Below are positions 1 through 6,988 of a DNA stretch of 9,724 nt, in pieces. Origin of the DNA: Clostridia bacterium (GTDB lineage Bacteria; Bacillota_A; Clostridia; Peptostreptococcales; Anaerovoracaceae); NCBI GenBank assembly GCA_024403175.1, contig JAKSSI010000036.1:1-9724 (forward strand), written 5' to 3'. Numbering within the stretch: position 1 is the first letter of the stretch; the number at the start of each line of letters is the position of its first letter. Made by a program: the position numbers and the translations under genes. The notes below the pieces were generated by a model. It was given only the letters and a program-made list of their open reading frames with translations, did no database searches and was not told where the DNA came from.

Positions 1-154
1 CAAATGTACCAAATCCGATGAGCTGAACCTTTCCGCTTCCGCTCTGAAGATCTTCCTGAATAGCTTCTACAAGTGCGTTGATTGTAGCTTCAGTATCCTT
101 CTTTGTGATATTTGTCTTTGCTGCAACTGCATCGATAAGTTCTGTCTTGTTCAT
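1..154 (-). CDS. hup: HU family DNA-binding protein, N-terminal part (runs off the left edge)
   Basis: Small basic nucleoid protein that binds and bends DNA as a dimer. The 51 visible residues begin MNKTELIDAVAAKTNITKKD and end with KVQLIGFGTF, the pattern of the two N-terminal helices and first beta strand of HU; the DNA-binding arms and C-terminus lie outside the window. The ATG at 154-152 is preceded by a perfect AGGAGG (complement of 160-165) with a short spacer, so the start is secure. It has its own promoter (217-244) and a hairpin-containing leader, and is separated from the upstream flippase gene by a terminator, so it is transcribed independently. HU and IHF-type proteins share this N-terminal pattern; in a Firmicute HU is the natural reading. 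Confidence 0.93.
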   Translation of the reverse strand, partial: MNKTELIDAVAAKTNITKKDTEATINALVEAIQEDLQSGSGKVQLIGFGTF

Positions 155-181
155 TTTATCCTCCTGTATTTATATTAGTAA

Positions 182-196
182 GCCGCAAAATGCGGC
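182..196 (-). promoter_or_regulatory. Hairpin in the HU mRNA leader
   Basis: GCCGCA and TGCGGC form a perfect 6-bp stem with a 3-nt loop, about 17 nt upstream of the HU Shine-Dalgarno and downstream of its predicted transcription start. On the minus strand no U-run follows, so it is not a terminator for HU. It could stabilise the leader or bind a regulator. On the plus strand the stem is followed by a T6 run after a 4-nt gap, so it could also stop antisense transcription. The structure is seen; any role is inference. Confidence 0.45.
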
Positions 197-216
197 GCGA
201 TTTTTTCAACGTTTTG

Positions 217-244
217 ATTATACATATAAAATCCAACAAGTCAA
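217..244 (-). promoter_or_regulatory. Sigma-A type promoter of the HU gene
   Basis: On the minus strand TTGACT (complement of 239-244) is separated by 16 nt from a perfect TATAAT (complement of 217-222). Transcription would start near 210 and give a leader of about 55 nt before the HU ATG. The -35 box abuts the downstream flank of the flippase terminator, so the two units are packed back to back. Confidence 0.8.
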
Positions 245-245
245 T

Positions 246-283
246 AAAAAAACCTTGAAAATGTGTAAATTTCAAGGTTTTTT
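246..283 (-). terminator. Intrinsic terminator of the fbp-flippase unit
   Basis: CCTTGAAA (253-260) pairs with TTTCAAGG (270-277) and the stem extends through flanking A/T pairs, closing a 9-nt loop at 261-269. On the minus strand the stem is followed by a run of seven T, about 25-60 nt after the flippase stop codon. The plus strand also has a T-run after the stem, so it may work in both directions and shield the HU promoter. Confidence 0.8.
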
Positions 284-307
284 AGTGTTTTTTTAATTCT
301 TTAACCC

Positions 308-1924
308 TTATTTTACAAGTTTTAACTTTCTGAACAGGCCTGCAAGCTTTCTGAGCTTAGGAATTGTTTCAAGATCTTCAGCTGTAATTGCTCTTGTAGC
401 AAAGATCATAATTGCATAAACTACCATACCAGCTAAAATTGCAAGGAGTGTAGACATTGCATTTCCAAAGTTATGAACAGCAGCCATGTAAACAAGCCAA
501 GCAATTGCAGCCATAACAGCAGATGCGATTATAGGCTTTACTATGGTTACATTAAAGTCTACCTTTGCATGGGTATATCTCTTCATAGCTGTGTAATTTA
601 GAATTGCAGCTACGAAATATGCACAAACCGTACCAATTGCAGCACCCTTTACGTTGATGAAATCAACACCTGTAAGTGTATAAGTAACAACAACCTTAAC
701 AACAGCGCCTACGCAAAGATTAAGAACTGGAATAATCTGCTTACCCATGCCCTGGAGAATGCCTGTAAGAGTATGAATAATCGAGAAGAAAATCATACCT
801 ACAGCATAAATTGCAAGGCAACCCGCAGCAGATACAGCACTAGCCACCTGACGAGGATATAAAAGCTTCATGATAGGCTTAGAAAGAACTATCATACCAA
901 AGGCACAAGGAAGCATTACTAAAAGTGCATATCTAAGACCTAAAGCTGCATTGTACTGAACAAATTCCTTGTCGTCGCGCTTCCAAGCATCGGTAATTAC
1001 AGGAACAATACTCATGCATACAGCCTGTGAAAATACCATTGGGAAGTTAATGATAGGAGCAGCCATACCAGAAAGTTCGCCAAAGAGAGTTCTTGCAACT
1101 TCAGCATCATAGCCAAGTGCTAAAAGTCTTCTCTTTACGATTAAAGTGTCGATTCCGTTAAGAATAGGCATAACAGATGCGCCTAAAGTTACAGGAACGG
1201 CAATGATAAGAATTTCTTTTAAAAGAGCAACTTCAGACTTAATAGCCTGTCTGTCTTCTCCAAATTCACCTTCAATTTCGCCCTTCTTCTTAAAGTAAAC
1301 AAATACTACTGCAAGAAGTCCGAATATAGCACCTGCGCTGGCACCAAAAGATGCACCAGCAGCTGCGTGGGCAGCATCAACTCTTAAAAGATAATATGCA
1401 AGACCCAAACCAAGACCAACTCTAAACAGCTGTTCTGCCACCTGAGAAATGGCTGTTGGAATCATTGTTCTTCTACCCTGGAAAAAACCTCTGAAACAGG
1501 ACATTATAGGGCATAAAAGCAATGCTGGAGCAATGGATCTCATAGCATAAACTGCATCTGGTTCCATCTGAAGGCGGCTAATTGCAGGAGCCAAGCAGAA
1601 AATGCCAACGCCTGTTACTATGCCTAAAAAGCTCATAAGCTTAAATGATACTTTAAATACTCTATGAGCCTCGTAATATTGCTGCTGCGCTCTTCTTTCA
1701 GCTACCATTCTAGAAATAGCTGTAGGAAGTCCGGATGTAGAAATCATAAGAAGCATTACATAAACAGGATATGCTGTCTGGTAATATGCCATTCCGGATG
1801 CGCCTATGATATTTGTAAGAGGAATTCTAAATATTGCGCCTAAAAGCTTGGTTATAAGCCCTGCAATACCTAAAACTGCAGCTCCTAATACAAAAGATTT
1901 GCTTTTACTTTTATTATCTTCCAC
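308..1924 (-). CDS. MurJ-type lipid II flippase, SpoVB/YtgP family (polysaccharide biosynthesis protein)
   Basis: Predicted polytopic membrane protein of 538 residues in the MOP (multidrug/oligosaccharidyl-lipid/polysaccharide) exporter superfamily. It is expected to move undecaprenyl-linked peptidoglycan precursor across the cytoplasmic membrane. The sequence is dominated by hydrophobic helices, consistent with about 14 membrane segments. It shows the family N-terminus (GAIFRIPLTNIIG, residues 29-41) and the segment SGLPTAISRMVAE (64-76) seen in SpoVB/YtgP proteins; the length fits YtgP-like flippases. The start is GTG at 1924-1922, inside the end of fbp, preceded by GGGGAG with a 10-nt spacer; the reading frames overlap by 11 nt, implying translational coupling. 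The gene is intact. Family members include the sporulation protein SpoVB and the vegetative flippase YtgP/MurJ; which role applies here cannot be decided from sequence. Confidence 0.88.
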   Translation of the reverse strand: MEDNKSKSKSFVLGAAVLGIAGLITKLLGAIFRIPLTNIIGASGMAYYQTAYPVYVMLLMISTSGLPTAISRMVAERRAQQQYYEAHRVFKVSFKLMSFLGIVTGVGIFCLAPAISRLQMEPDAVYAMRSIAPALLLCPIMSCFRGFFQGRRTMIPTAISQVAEQLFRVGLGLGLAYYLLRVDAAHAAAGASFGASAGAIFGLLAVVFVYFKKKGEIEGEFGEDRQAIKSEVALLKEILIIAVPVTLGASVMPILNGIDTLIVKRRLLALGYDAEVARTLFGELSGMAAPIINFPMVFSQAVCMSIVPVITDAWKRDDKEFVQYNAALGLRYALLVMLPCAFGMIVLSKPIMKLLYPRQVASAVSAAGCLAIYAVGMIFFSIIHTLTGILQGMGKQIIPVLNLCVGAVVKVVVTYTLTGVDFINVKGAAIGTVCAYFVAAILNYTAMKRYTHAKVDFNVTIVKPIIASAVMAAIAWLVYMAAVHNFGNAMSTLLAILAGMVVYAIMIFATRAITAEDLETIPKLRKLAGLFRKLKLVK

Positions 1925-3812
1925 TCTGCTTTATCTCCCCTGATTTATAGCATTCAAGAAGTCTCTTGAGAAGTTCGATTGTAACTTGTCTTTCCTTACC
2001 CTCATCGGTATCTTTGTTAAGAATTCTCTTTGAAATGTTCTTCTTAGCAACCTGTGATGAGAATATATCAAGTTCATCCCTTACAGCTTTTTCTTTTGAT
2101 TCAAATGGCTCGTGAGCAGAAAGGATAAAACCATATGAGTTCTGAATTAATGAATAACCCGCAATACCTGTAGTCTTTTGGTAAGCCTTAGCCAGGCCGC
2201 CATCTATGCACAAAGCTCTGCCTTTGGCCTTAATTGGGTTTGTACCCTTCTTTACAGGCATATGGCCATTAATGATTGTGCCCTGCTTTACATTACAACC
2301 GAATTCCTTAAGAATCTTTTCAACAGTCTTAACTTCGGCAATCTGTGAATAATACGGGTTCTTTGGTTCCTTATGTGTTTCTTCATCTTCAATGAAGAGT
2401 CTTTCGAAAGTGGTCATTCTAGCCTTACCAAACAGAGGGCTCTTGTAGCCACACCACAGGTACCAGCAAATATCAATACCTCTCTGCTTGTCTCTGCCAC
2501 CCTTTGCAAAGTATCCTGTTCTAACCAGCTTTTCAGCATAGTCAAACCAAGCCTTGCCTCTCATTGGTCCGTCGGAGGTGTTAATGTAGTCGAATTCTCC
2601 GTTTTCTGTTAATGGCATGCAGCCATGGAATAACAGGTTTCCGTTGTATGTCTTATACAGCGACCCATGTGAGTAAAGATATTCAATATCTTTTTGAAGA
2701 GGTGCAGATTCAAGGAACGCCTTCTGAAGTCTGTTCATAACAGCATCTTCTTCAGCTGTAAGTTTATATGGATTCTTTGGGTCGATAGTTGGGAAGAAAG
2801 TATTGTTCATTGGATACTTCTTGCCGTTTACCTCGACCGTATAGTTTTCGTAGTCAATCTTATCTAAAAGCTTCATTGAATCCATCTCATAGTACGGATG
2901 CTTATCAATGAGCTGACCTTCCAGCTTAAACTGAATGATAGCAATAGCCTTGGAAATCTTAGATAAAGATTCAAGGTCTGTTTCTCTCATAGCGTCGTCG
3001 TTAGACACCTTCGCCTTAAAGTTAGGGCAAGAATCTGTAGCATAAGTGTTAAGAGCGAAAGTAATGAGAGGTCTTAAGCTGATGCCGTAGCCTACTTCAA
3101 GAGTATGGAGATTGTCATAGCGTGTACAAATACGAATTACATTGGCAATGCAGGCCTTATTTCCTGCAGCAGCACCCATCCAAAGGATGTCGTGGTTGCC
3201 CCAAGTAATGTCTACGCTGTGGTATTTTTCAAGTACATCAAATACTACGTCTGCGCCCGGGCCTCTGTCGAAAATATCTCCGAGAATATGAAGTCTAAAT
3301 ACGGATGCAGCAGAGATTGTATTTGCAAGAGCTGTAATAAGAGCATCGGAATTATCAATTTCGATTACAGATTTAATAATGCTCTTTCTGTGGTCGGAAG
3401 TTCTATAATCCTTACCATTTTCAGAAGAAAGCAATTCTTCGATGATGTATACGAAATTTTTAGGGATAAGTTTTCTTGTATAAGATCTTGTATATTTAAA
3501 GGTAATAGAAGCGTTAATAAGTTCCAGCTTTTCTTCTGGATAATAAACTATAGTTGCAAGACGGCGTCTTTTTTCAAGTGAAAGTTCCGGGAAGCTCTCA
3601 TCAATCTTCATTCTGATAGTACCGGATGCATTTCTTAAAATATGAGTAAATGCATCGGATTCACCGTGAATATCTGAAAGGAAGTGCTCAGTACCCTTTG
3701 GAAGGTTCTGAATAGCTGTAAGGTTGATGATTTCAGCAGATACTTCATCAATATTTCTGTAAGTATTTGCCAATAACTTCAGGTATTTAAGATCGTTGGA
3801 ACTTAGTTTCAT
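1914..3812 (-). CDS. fbp: Class III fructose-1,6-bisphosphatase
   Basis: Cytoplasmic gluconeogenic enzyme that hydrolyses fructose 1,6-bisphosphate to fructose 6-phosphate. The 632-residue product belongs to the Firmicutes-type class III FBPases, which are built on a metallophosphoesterase core and usually have 640-670 residues. Metal-binding motifs are visible in order: SDIHGE (46-51, D47/H49), LGDIFDRGPG (177-186), WGNHD (204-208), LLFHGCMP (393-400) and INGHMP (514-519), followed by CIDGG (535-539). All expected metal ligands are present and the frame is open throughout. The ATG at 3812-3810 has GGAGG (complement of 3819-3823) with a 6-nt spacer. It is transcribed from the palindromic divergent promoter with a leader of about 29 nt and overlaps the flippase gene downstream. 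The pairing of a gluconeogenic enzyme with a cell-wall flippase probably reflects shared supply of sugar phosphates for peptidoglycan, but that is inference. Confidence 0.96.
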   Translation of the reverse strand: MKLSSNDLKYLKLLANTYRNIDEVSAEIINLTAIQNLPKGTEHFLSDIHGESDAFTHILRNASGTIRMKIDESFPELSLEKRRRLATIVYYPEEKLELINASITFKYTRSYTRKLIPKNFVYIIEELLSSENGKDYRTSDHRKSIIKSVIEIDNSDALITALANTISAASVFRLHILGDIFDRGPGADVVFDVLEKYHSVDITWGNHDILWMGAAAGNKACIANVIRICTRYDNLHTLEVGYGISLRPLITFALNTYATDSCPNFKAKVSNDDAMRETDLESLSKISKAIAIIQFKLEGQLIDKHPYYEMDSMKLLDKIDYENYTVEVNGKKYPMNNTFFPTIDPKNPYKLTAEEDAVMNRLQKAFLESAPLQKDIEYLYSHGSLYKTYNGNLLFHGCMPLTENGEFDYINTSDGPMRGKAWFDYAEKLVRTGYFAKGGRDKQRGIDICWYLWCGYKSPLFGKARMTTFERLFIEDEETHKEPKNPYYSQIAEVKTVEKILKEFGCNVKQGTIINGHMPVKKGTNPIKAKGRALCIDGGLAKAYQKTTGIAGYSLIQNSYGFILSAHEPFESKEKAVRDELDIFSSQVAKKNISKRILNKDTDEGKERQVTIELLKRLLECYKSGEIKQSGR

Positions 3813-3836
3813 TTTTTTCCTCCGGCAAAACGCCTA

Positions 3837-3865
3837 TTAACTAATCTATTATATCATGATATAAT
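3837..3865 (+). promoter_or_regulatory. Promoter of the aroA-family gene (extended -10, nearly leaderless)
   Basis: TTAACT (3837-3842, 4 of 6 matches to TTGACA) lies 17 nt upstream of a perfect TATAAT (3860-3865), with the extended -10 dinucleotide TG at 3857-3858. Transcription would begin about 7 nt after the -10 box, near 3872, only 2-3 nt before the ATG at 3875. There is no room for a Shine-Dalgarno sequence. Confidence 0.75.
3848..3865. repeat. 18-bp perfect palindrome holding both -10 boxes
   Basis: ATTATATCATGATATAAT is identical to its own reverse complement, centred between 3856 and 3857. Further out, TAACT (3838-3842) and AGTTA (3871-3875) are also complementary at equal distance from the centre, after 5 unpaired bases on each side. 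The outer arms coincide with the -35 regions. It may be no more than two back-to-back extended -10 boxes, or it may also be an operator for a dimeric repressor. Confidence 0.85.
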
Positions 3866-3876
3866 GCTGAAGTTAT
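3848..3876 (-). promoter_or_regulatory. Promoter of the fbp-flippase unit
   Basis: By symmetry the minus strand also reads TGATATAAT (complement of 3848-3856), a perfect extended -10. A weak -35 (ATAACT, complement of 3871-3876) sits 17 nt upstream and overlaps the aroA start codon. Transcription would start near 3841, giving a leader of about 29 nt that contains the GGAGG of fbp. The two promoters overlap almost fully, so RNA polymerase can hardly occupy both at once. Confidence 0.7.
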
Positions 3877-5048
3877 GATAAAAATTTACCCAAGTACAAT
3901 TAGTGGACATCTTAATGCTCCGGCATCAAAATCTCATGCACAGCGCCTTCTTTTTATGGCGTCTATGCCGGCTATGCCTACACACATTAAGAATGTTCCA
4001 ATATGCACAGACATAGACACAACTATCTCTTGCCTTGAAAGTTTAGGCTGCGAAATCAGCAGAACTCCAGACGGCCGTGAAGTTGTGGTTTCGCCGTTCC
4101 CTAAAACAACGGCCCTCCCATCTGTAGAGCTTAACTTTAAAGAAAGTGCCACTACAGCAAGATTGGCTATAGCTCTTTGTGCTGCCCTTGGTATTAAGGC
4201 TAACTGCAAAGCTTCCGGCACTCTTCTTAAGAGAAAAATGGTTCAGCTTACAGGAAGACTTGCAATTCGAGGCGTAACATTCACAAGCTTCTCCCTTCCT
4301 TTCGAAATGAACGGTAGAATGCTTCCTGGCGAATATGTTTTCCAAGGCGATGAAGGTTCGCAGTCAATAAGTGCACTTATGATGTTTGCCTGCGGTCTTC
4401 TTTCAGACAGCAAGCTCATTTTAAGTTCCCCTCTTGTAGACGACTCTTTCATAAGATTAACTCGCTCTGCAATGGAAAGCTTTGGCGTAAAACTTGAAGA
4501 AACTGAAGACGGTGGCTACATTATTCCAGGAAGACAGTATTATCAGTCTCCTGAATCCATCGAAACAGAAAACGATTGGGGCTTATCCGCTATGTGGATA
4601 CTTGCTGCAGCTGCTTGCGGTGCAAGAGGAAAAGGCCTTACAGTAGACAATCTTCCTGATGCATCTCCGCAGATGTATAGAGATCTGCAGGCTATCAACG
4701 CCCTTATGTATCAGGATGTTAGAGCAATAAACATCGATGCCGGAAAATGTCCAAACCTTGCCACACTTTATGGACCGCATGAAGGTTATGGCTGAAATCG
4801 CTCGTCAGTTTGGCCAAGAAGCTAAAGTTACAGACGATGGAATTATCATTACAGGAAACGGCAATCCAAAGTTCCCTACAGAACCAATCAATACCTACGG
4901 CGACCCATGGGTATTCATGTCTATGGTCCTTGCCAGTGCAAAGGCTACCGAGCCTATAATTCTTGCCGACGAACACGGTGCAGACAAGATTTACAAGAAT
5001 TTCCTCAGTGATTTTAAAAAGCTTGGTGGATTGTTCGATATTGAGTAA
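3875..5048 (+). pseudogene. aroA: EPSP synthase (AroA) family gene, broken by an internal deletion and frameshift
   Basis: The family transfers enolpyruvyl from PEP to shikimate 3-phosphate in the chorismate pathway. The first frame (3875-4795, 306 residues) has the N-terminal ASKSHAQR (K19, S20, R24, matching E. coli K22, S23, R27), FPKTT, the PEP loop ESATTAR (90-96), LLKRKM and DEGSQSISAL. It derails after LATLY (Tyr299, codon ending at 4771). Homology resumes in another frame at 4773 (DRMKVMAEIARQFG) and runs to the TAA at 5046-5048. Against E. coli AroA about 24 codons are missing and one extra base remains, a net loss near 71 nt that removes the region of N336, K340 and E341. No other stop interrupts either part; the repaired protein would have about 414 residues, normal for the family. 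The ATG at 3875 follows an in-frame TGA (3857-3859), has no Shine-Dalgarno, and is the only sensible start. Several remaining active-site positions differ from E. coli AroA, so the exact substrate is uncertain. Confidence 0.85.
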
Positions 5049-5057
5049 TTAAATAAT

Positions 5058-5100
5058 AAAAAAAATGGCGCCTTTAGGGGCGCCACTTATTTTGCTTTTT
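5058..5100. terminator. Bidirectional terminator between the converging aroA and pilus units
   Basis: TGGCGCC (5066-5072) pairs with GGCGCCA (5079-5085) around a 6-nt loop. The plus strand continues with a T-rich stretch (5089-5100) and the minus strand with eight T (complement of 5058-5065). It lies 17 nt after the aroA stop and 25 nt after the pilT stop, serving both. Confidence 0.9.
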
Positions 5101-5110
5101 TCTTAATTAG

Positions 5111-6169
5111 CTATCCGATACGCTTTTGCATCTGCTCACCATTATCTGCATGAGAGATAGCTACTTCTTTGCTAATCTTTCCTTCTTTGTAAAGGTTCAT
5201 AATATACTGATCCATACTTACCATACCATCTGCAGCACTGCTGGTGAGAACATTACCAATCTGATATGTCTTTCCTTCTCTAATAAGATTTTTTACAGCA
5301 GTATTGGATGTCATAACTTAATACGCAGGCACACGGCTACCATCCAAAGATGGAAGTAACTGCTGAGAAATTACCATCTTTAAAACAGAACCAAGCTGAA
5401 TTCTAACCTGTTCCTGCTGATCTGCAGGGAATGAGTCTATCATTCTATCTACAGCATTAGCAGCACCCTTTGTATGAAGGGTCGCAATAAGGGTATGTCC
5501 TGTTTCTGCAGCGGTAAGTGCTGTTTGTATTGTAGCCGCATCTCGCAGTTCTCCTACAAGAATTACATCAGGTGCCTGACGCAGGCATGCTCTAAGCGCA
5601 GCTAAATGGTTCTTTGTATCAATAGCCATTTCTCTCTGGCTTACGATACACTTTTTATTTCTAAAAAGATATTCGATAGGGTCTTCGATTGTAATGATAT
5701 GACCCTGACGAGTATTGTTAATTCTTTCAATAATACAAGCCTGAGTTGTAGACTTACCGGAGCCGGCTGTTCCTGTTACAAGTATCATACCGTGCTCAAT
5801 CTTGGATGCATTCATAACGATTTCAGGAATGCTCATTTCTACAGGGTCAGGAATAGAGAAAGGAACTGTTCTGATAACTGCAGCCTCAGAACCTCTTTGG
5901 TTATATGTATTTACTCTAAATCTTGCAAGCCCCGGAACAGCAAATGAGAAGTCGTCTTCGTAATCATCTAGAAGCATTGAATGATCACGATTTGCCATAG
6001 CATACATTTCTTCGATTAAAACCTTTGTTGCATCAGGCATTACTCTTTCATCATCAATTCCCTGAAGTTCGCCTCTAACCTTCATGCTAACAGGAGCACC
6101 TGCAACAATCAGAATATCGGACGCCTTATTATCAATTGCCAGTTTAAGATAATCATTTAAACTTTTCAT
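5111..6169 (-). pseudogene. pilT: Type IV pilus retraction ATPase PilT, interrupted by an in-frame TAA
   Basis: PilT is the cytoplasmic hexameric ATPase that drives pilus disassembly and retraction. The reading frame runs 353 codons with one internal TAA at 5320-5318 (codon 284) and a normal TAG at 5113-5111. Before the stop: N-terminal PAS-like domain, Walker A GTAGSGKST (133-141), Asp box ITIEDP (159-164), Walker B VILVGELRD (202-210) and His box GHTLIATLHT (224-233). After the stop, in the same frame, comes VMTSNTAVKNLIREGK, which matches the AIRNLIRE motif region of PilT, then a normal C-terminus. A single base change in a Glu-type codon would explain the stop. A product ending at residue 283 keeps the ATPase core but lacks the motif known to be needed for retraction. 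GGAGG with an 8-nt spacer precedes the ATG, 1 nt after the upstream gene. The 67-codon tail has its own ATG (5314) but no Shine-Dalgarno. Confidence 0.9.
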
Positions 6170-6170
6170 T

Positions 6171-6578
6171 CTAATTTCCTCCGTTAAACAATTCTATATC
6201 ATCTACAGGCTCCCAATCGATTGTGGAGACCACTTGCCATTTATTAACCTTATATCCTGTTTCTTCAGCTTTAATATCTACAAGTAAGGATTGTGTATCG
6301 GATATCTTTACTTCGTAGCTGTATTCATCGCCTGCAACTTTCACATTAGCAGGAACATTACCGCTTCTGATTTCAGAAAGTATTTCTTCAGCCTTTCTGT
6401 CTGCAGCATAGTAACTTTTGTATGAGTTACTAACCTGCTCCGCACGCTTTTTTTCCTGAATGGTAGATACCATAGGAAGTACATCCAAAAGCATAAGAGC
6501 TATAACTGCAAAGATAACAAGAAGAGATGTTCCGCCTGTTACGAATGCGCCTGAATGTTTTGAATTATCTTTATTCAT
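6171..6578 (-). CDS. PilX-like membrane-anchored pilus accessory protein
   Basis: 135-residue protein with a short polar N-terminus, one hydrophobic helix (about 13-35, GGTSLLVIFAVIALMLLDVL) and then a charged, Tyr-rich extracytoplasmic domain (SNSYKSYYAADRKAEEIL, 50-67). The architecture is that of minor pilins and PilX-type assembly proteins. The Gly10-Ala11 pair could be a prepilin cleavage site, but there is no Glu at mature position 5. The start is the ATG at 6578, preceded by AGGAGG at 6591-6586 and fused to the previous stop as TAATG; a longer in-frame start at 6599 is not needed. It ends with TAG 1 nt before pilT, implying coupled translation. I do not recognise a named family; a role in pilus assembly is inferred from topology and operon position. 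Confidence 0.7.
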   Translation of the reverse strand: MNKDNSKHSGAFVTGGTSLLVIFAVIALMLLDVLPMVSTIQEKKRAEQVSNSYKSYYAADRKAEEILSEIRSGNVPANVKVAGDEYSYEVKISDTQSLLVDIKAEETGYKVNKWQVVSTIDWEPVDDIELFNGGN

Positions 6579-6988
6579 TAAAGCGCCTCCTGCCAACATA
6601 CTTCGAGGCTATCAATTATATTTCCAGACTGATCCATAGCCTGAATTTCACTTAAACCTAAGCCTTTACTCTTCTTTGCTGCTGATACTTTTACGATATA
6701 TTCTGCATTATCCTTATCTGTTTTTACCCAGTTGAAATCATAATAAAAGATAATTGTATTATCAGATAAAACCCCTGAAGAAATCTTTGCCGCATCATTG
6801 TAATTGCCGTCGCAAGATTTAAGAGTTTCAGCCACATTTGCAAGTTCAACTATGGCATACTGCTTTTCTCTAGCTTCAGCAGCCAAGTTTGATGTATTAG
6901 CAAATACTTGCAAACTTATAGCGCATGCAAGTGATAAAAACAGGGTCATTATAGCTTGTTCTAGGAGTGTAATATATGTCTTACTCAT
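6578..6988 (-). CDS. Pseudopilin-like protein of the type IV pilus locus
   Basis: 136-residue protein with a single N-terminal hydrophobic helix (about 12-30) preceded by ITLLEQA (6-12). TLLE resembles the TLxE that opens mature type IV pilins, with Glu10 at the position equivalent to mature Glu5. The residue before the implied cleavage site is Tyr5 rather than the usual Gly, so processing by prepilin peptidase is uncertain. The soluble domain contains two Cys (59 and 131) that could form a disulfide outside the cell. GGAGG lies 9 nt upstream of the ATG at 6988, which overlaps the stop of the DUF4860-like gene as TAATG; the same TAATG arrangement links it to the next gene. Likely a minor pilin or pseudopilin; the specific function is unknown. 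Confidence 0.68.
   Translation of the reverse strand: MSKTYITLLEQAIMTLFLSLACAISLQVFANTSNLAAEAREKQYAIVELANVAETLKSCDGNYNDAAKISSGVLSDNTIIFYYDFNWVKTDKDNAEYIVKVSAAKKSKGLGLSEIQAMDQSGNIIDSLEVCWQEAL
6586..6591 (-). promoter_or_regulatory. Ribosome binding site that sets the start of the PilX-like gene
   Basis: A perfect AGGAGG on the minus strand lies 7 nt upstream of the ATG at 6578. It sits inside the end of the preceding gene and excludes the longer start at 6599. Confidence 0.8.

Noticed and set aside
78..296. Plus-strand frame of 72 codons across the HU start region
   Set aside because: It runs antisense through HU, its promoter and a terminator; no ribosome site or family resemblance.
3105..3581. 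158-codon plus-strand frame inside fbp
   Set aside because: It is antisense to a fully conserved fbp coding region and has low-complexity, non-family composition, so it is a shadow frame. The same holds for plus-strand frames at 5606-5947 and 7963-8412.
4766..4796. Programmed frameshift or translational bypass in aroA
   Set aside because: Conserved codons are missing from the DNA rather than present and skipped, and I see no slippery heptamer at the junction.
4737..5048. 103-codon plus-strand frame as a separate gene
   Set aside because: Its first dozen codons overlap the aroA frame as a shadow; from 4773 on it is the AroA C-terminal part, so it belongs to the broken aroA gene.
5111..5314. 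Open frame of 67 codons with an ATG at 5314 as an independent small gene
   Set aside because: It is in the same frame as pilT directly after the TAA, encodes the standard PilT C-terminus, and has no Shine-Dalgarno. It is the tail of pilT.
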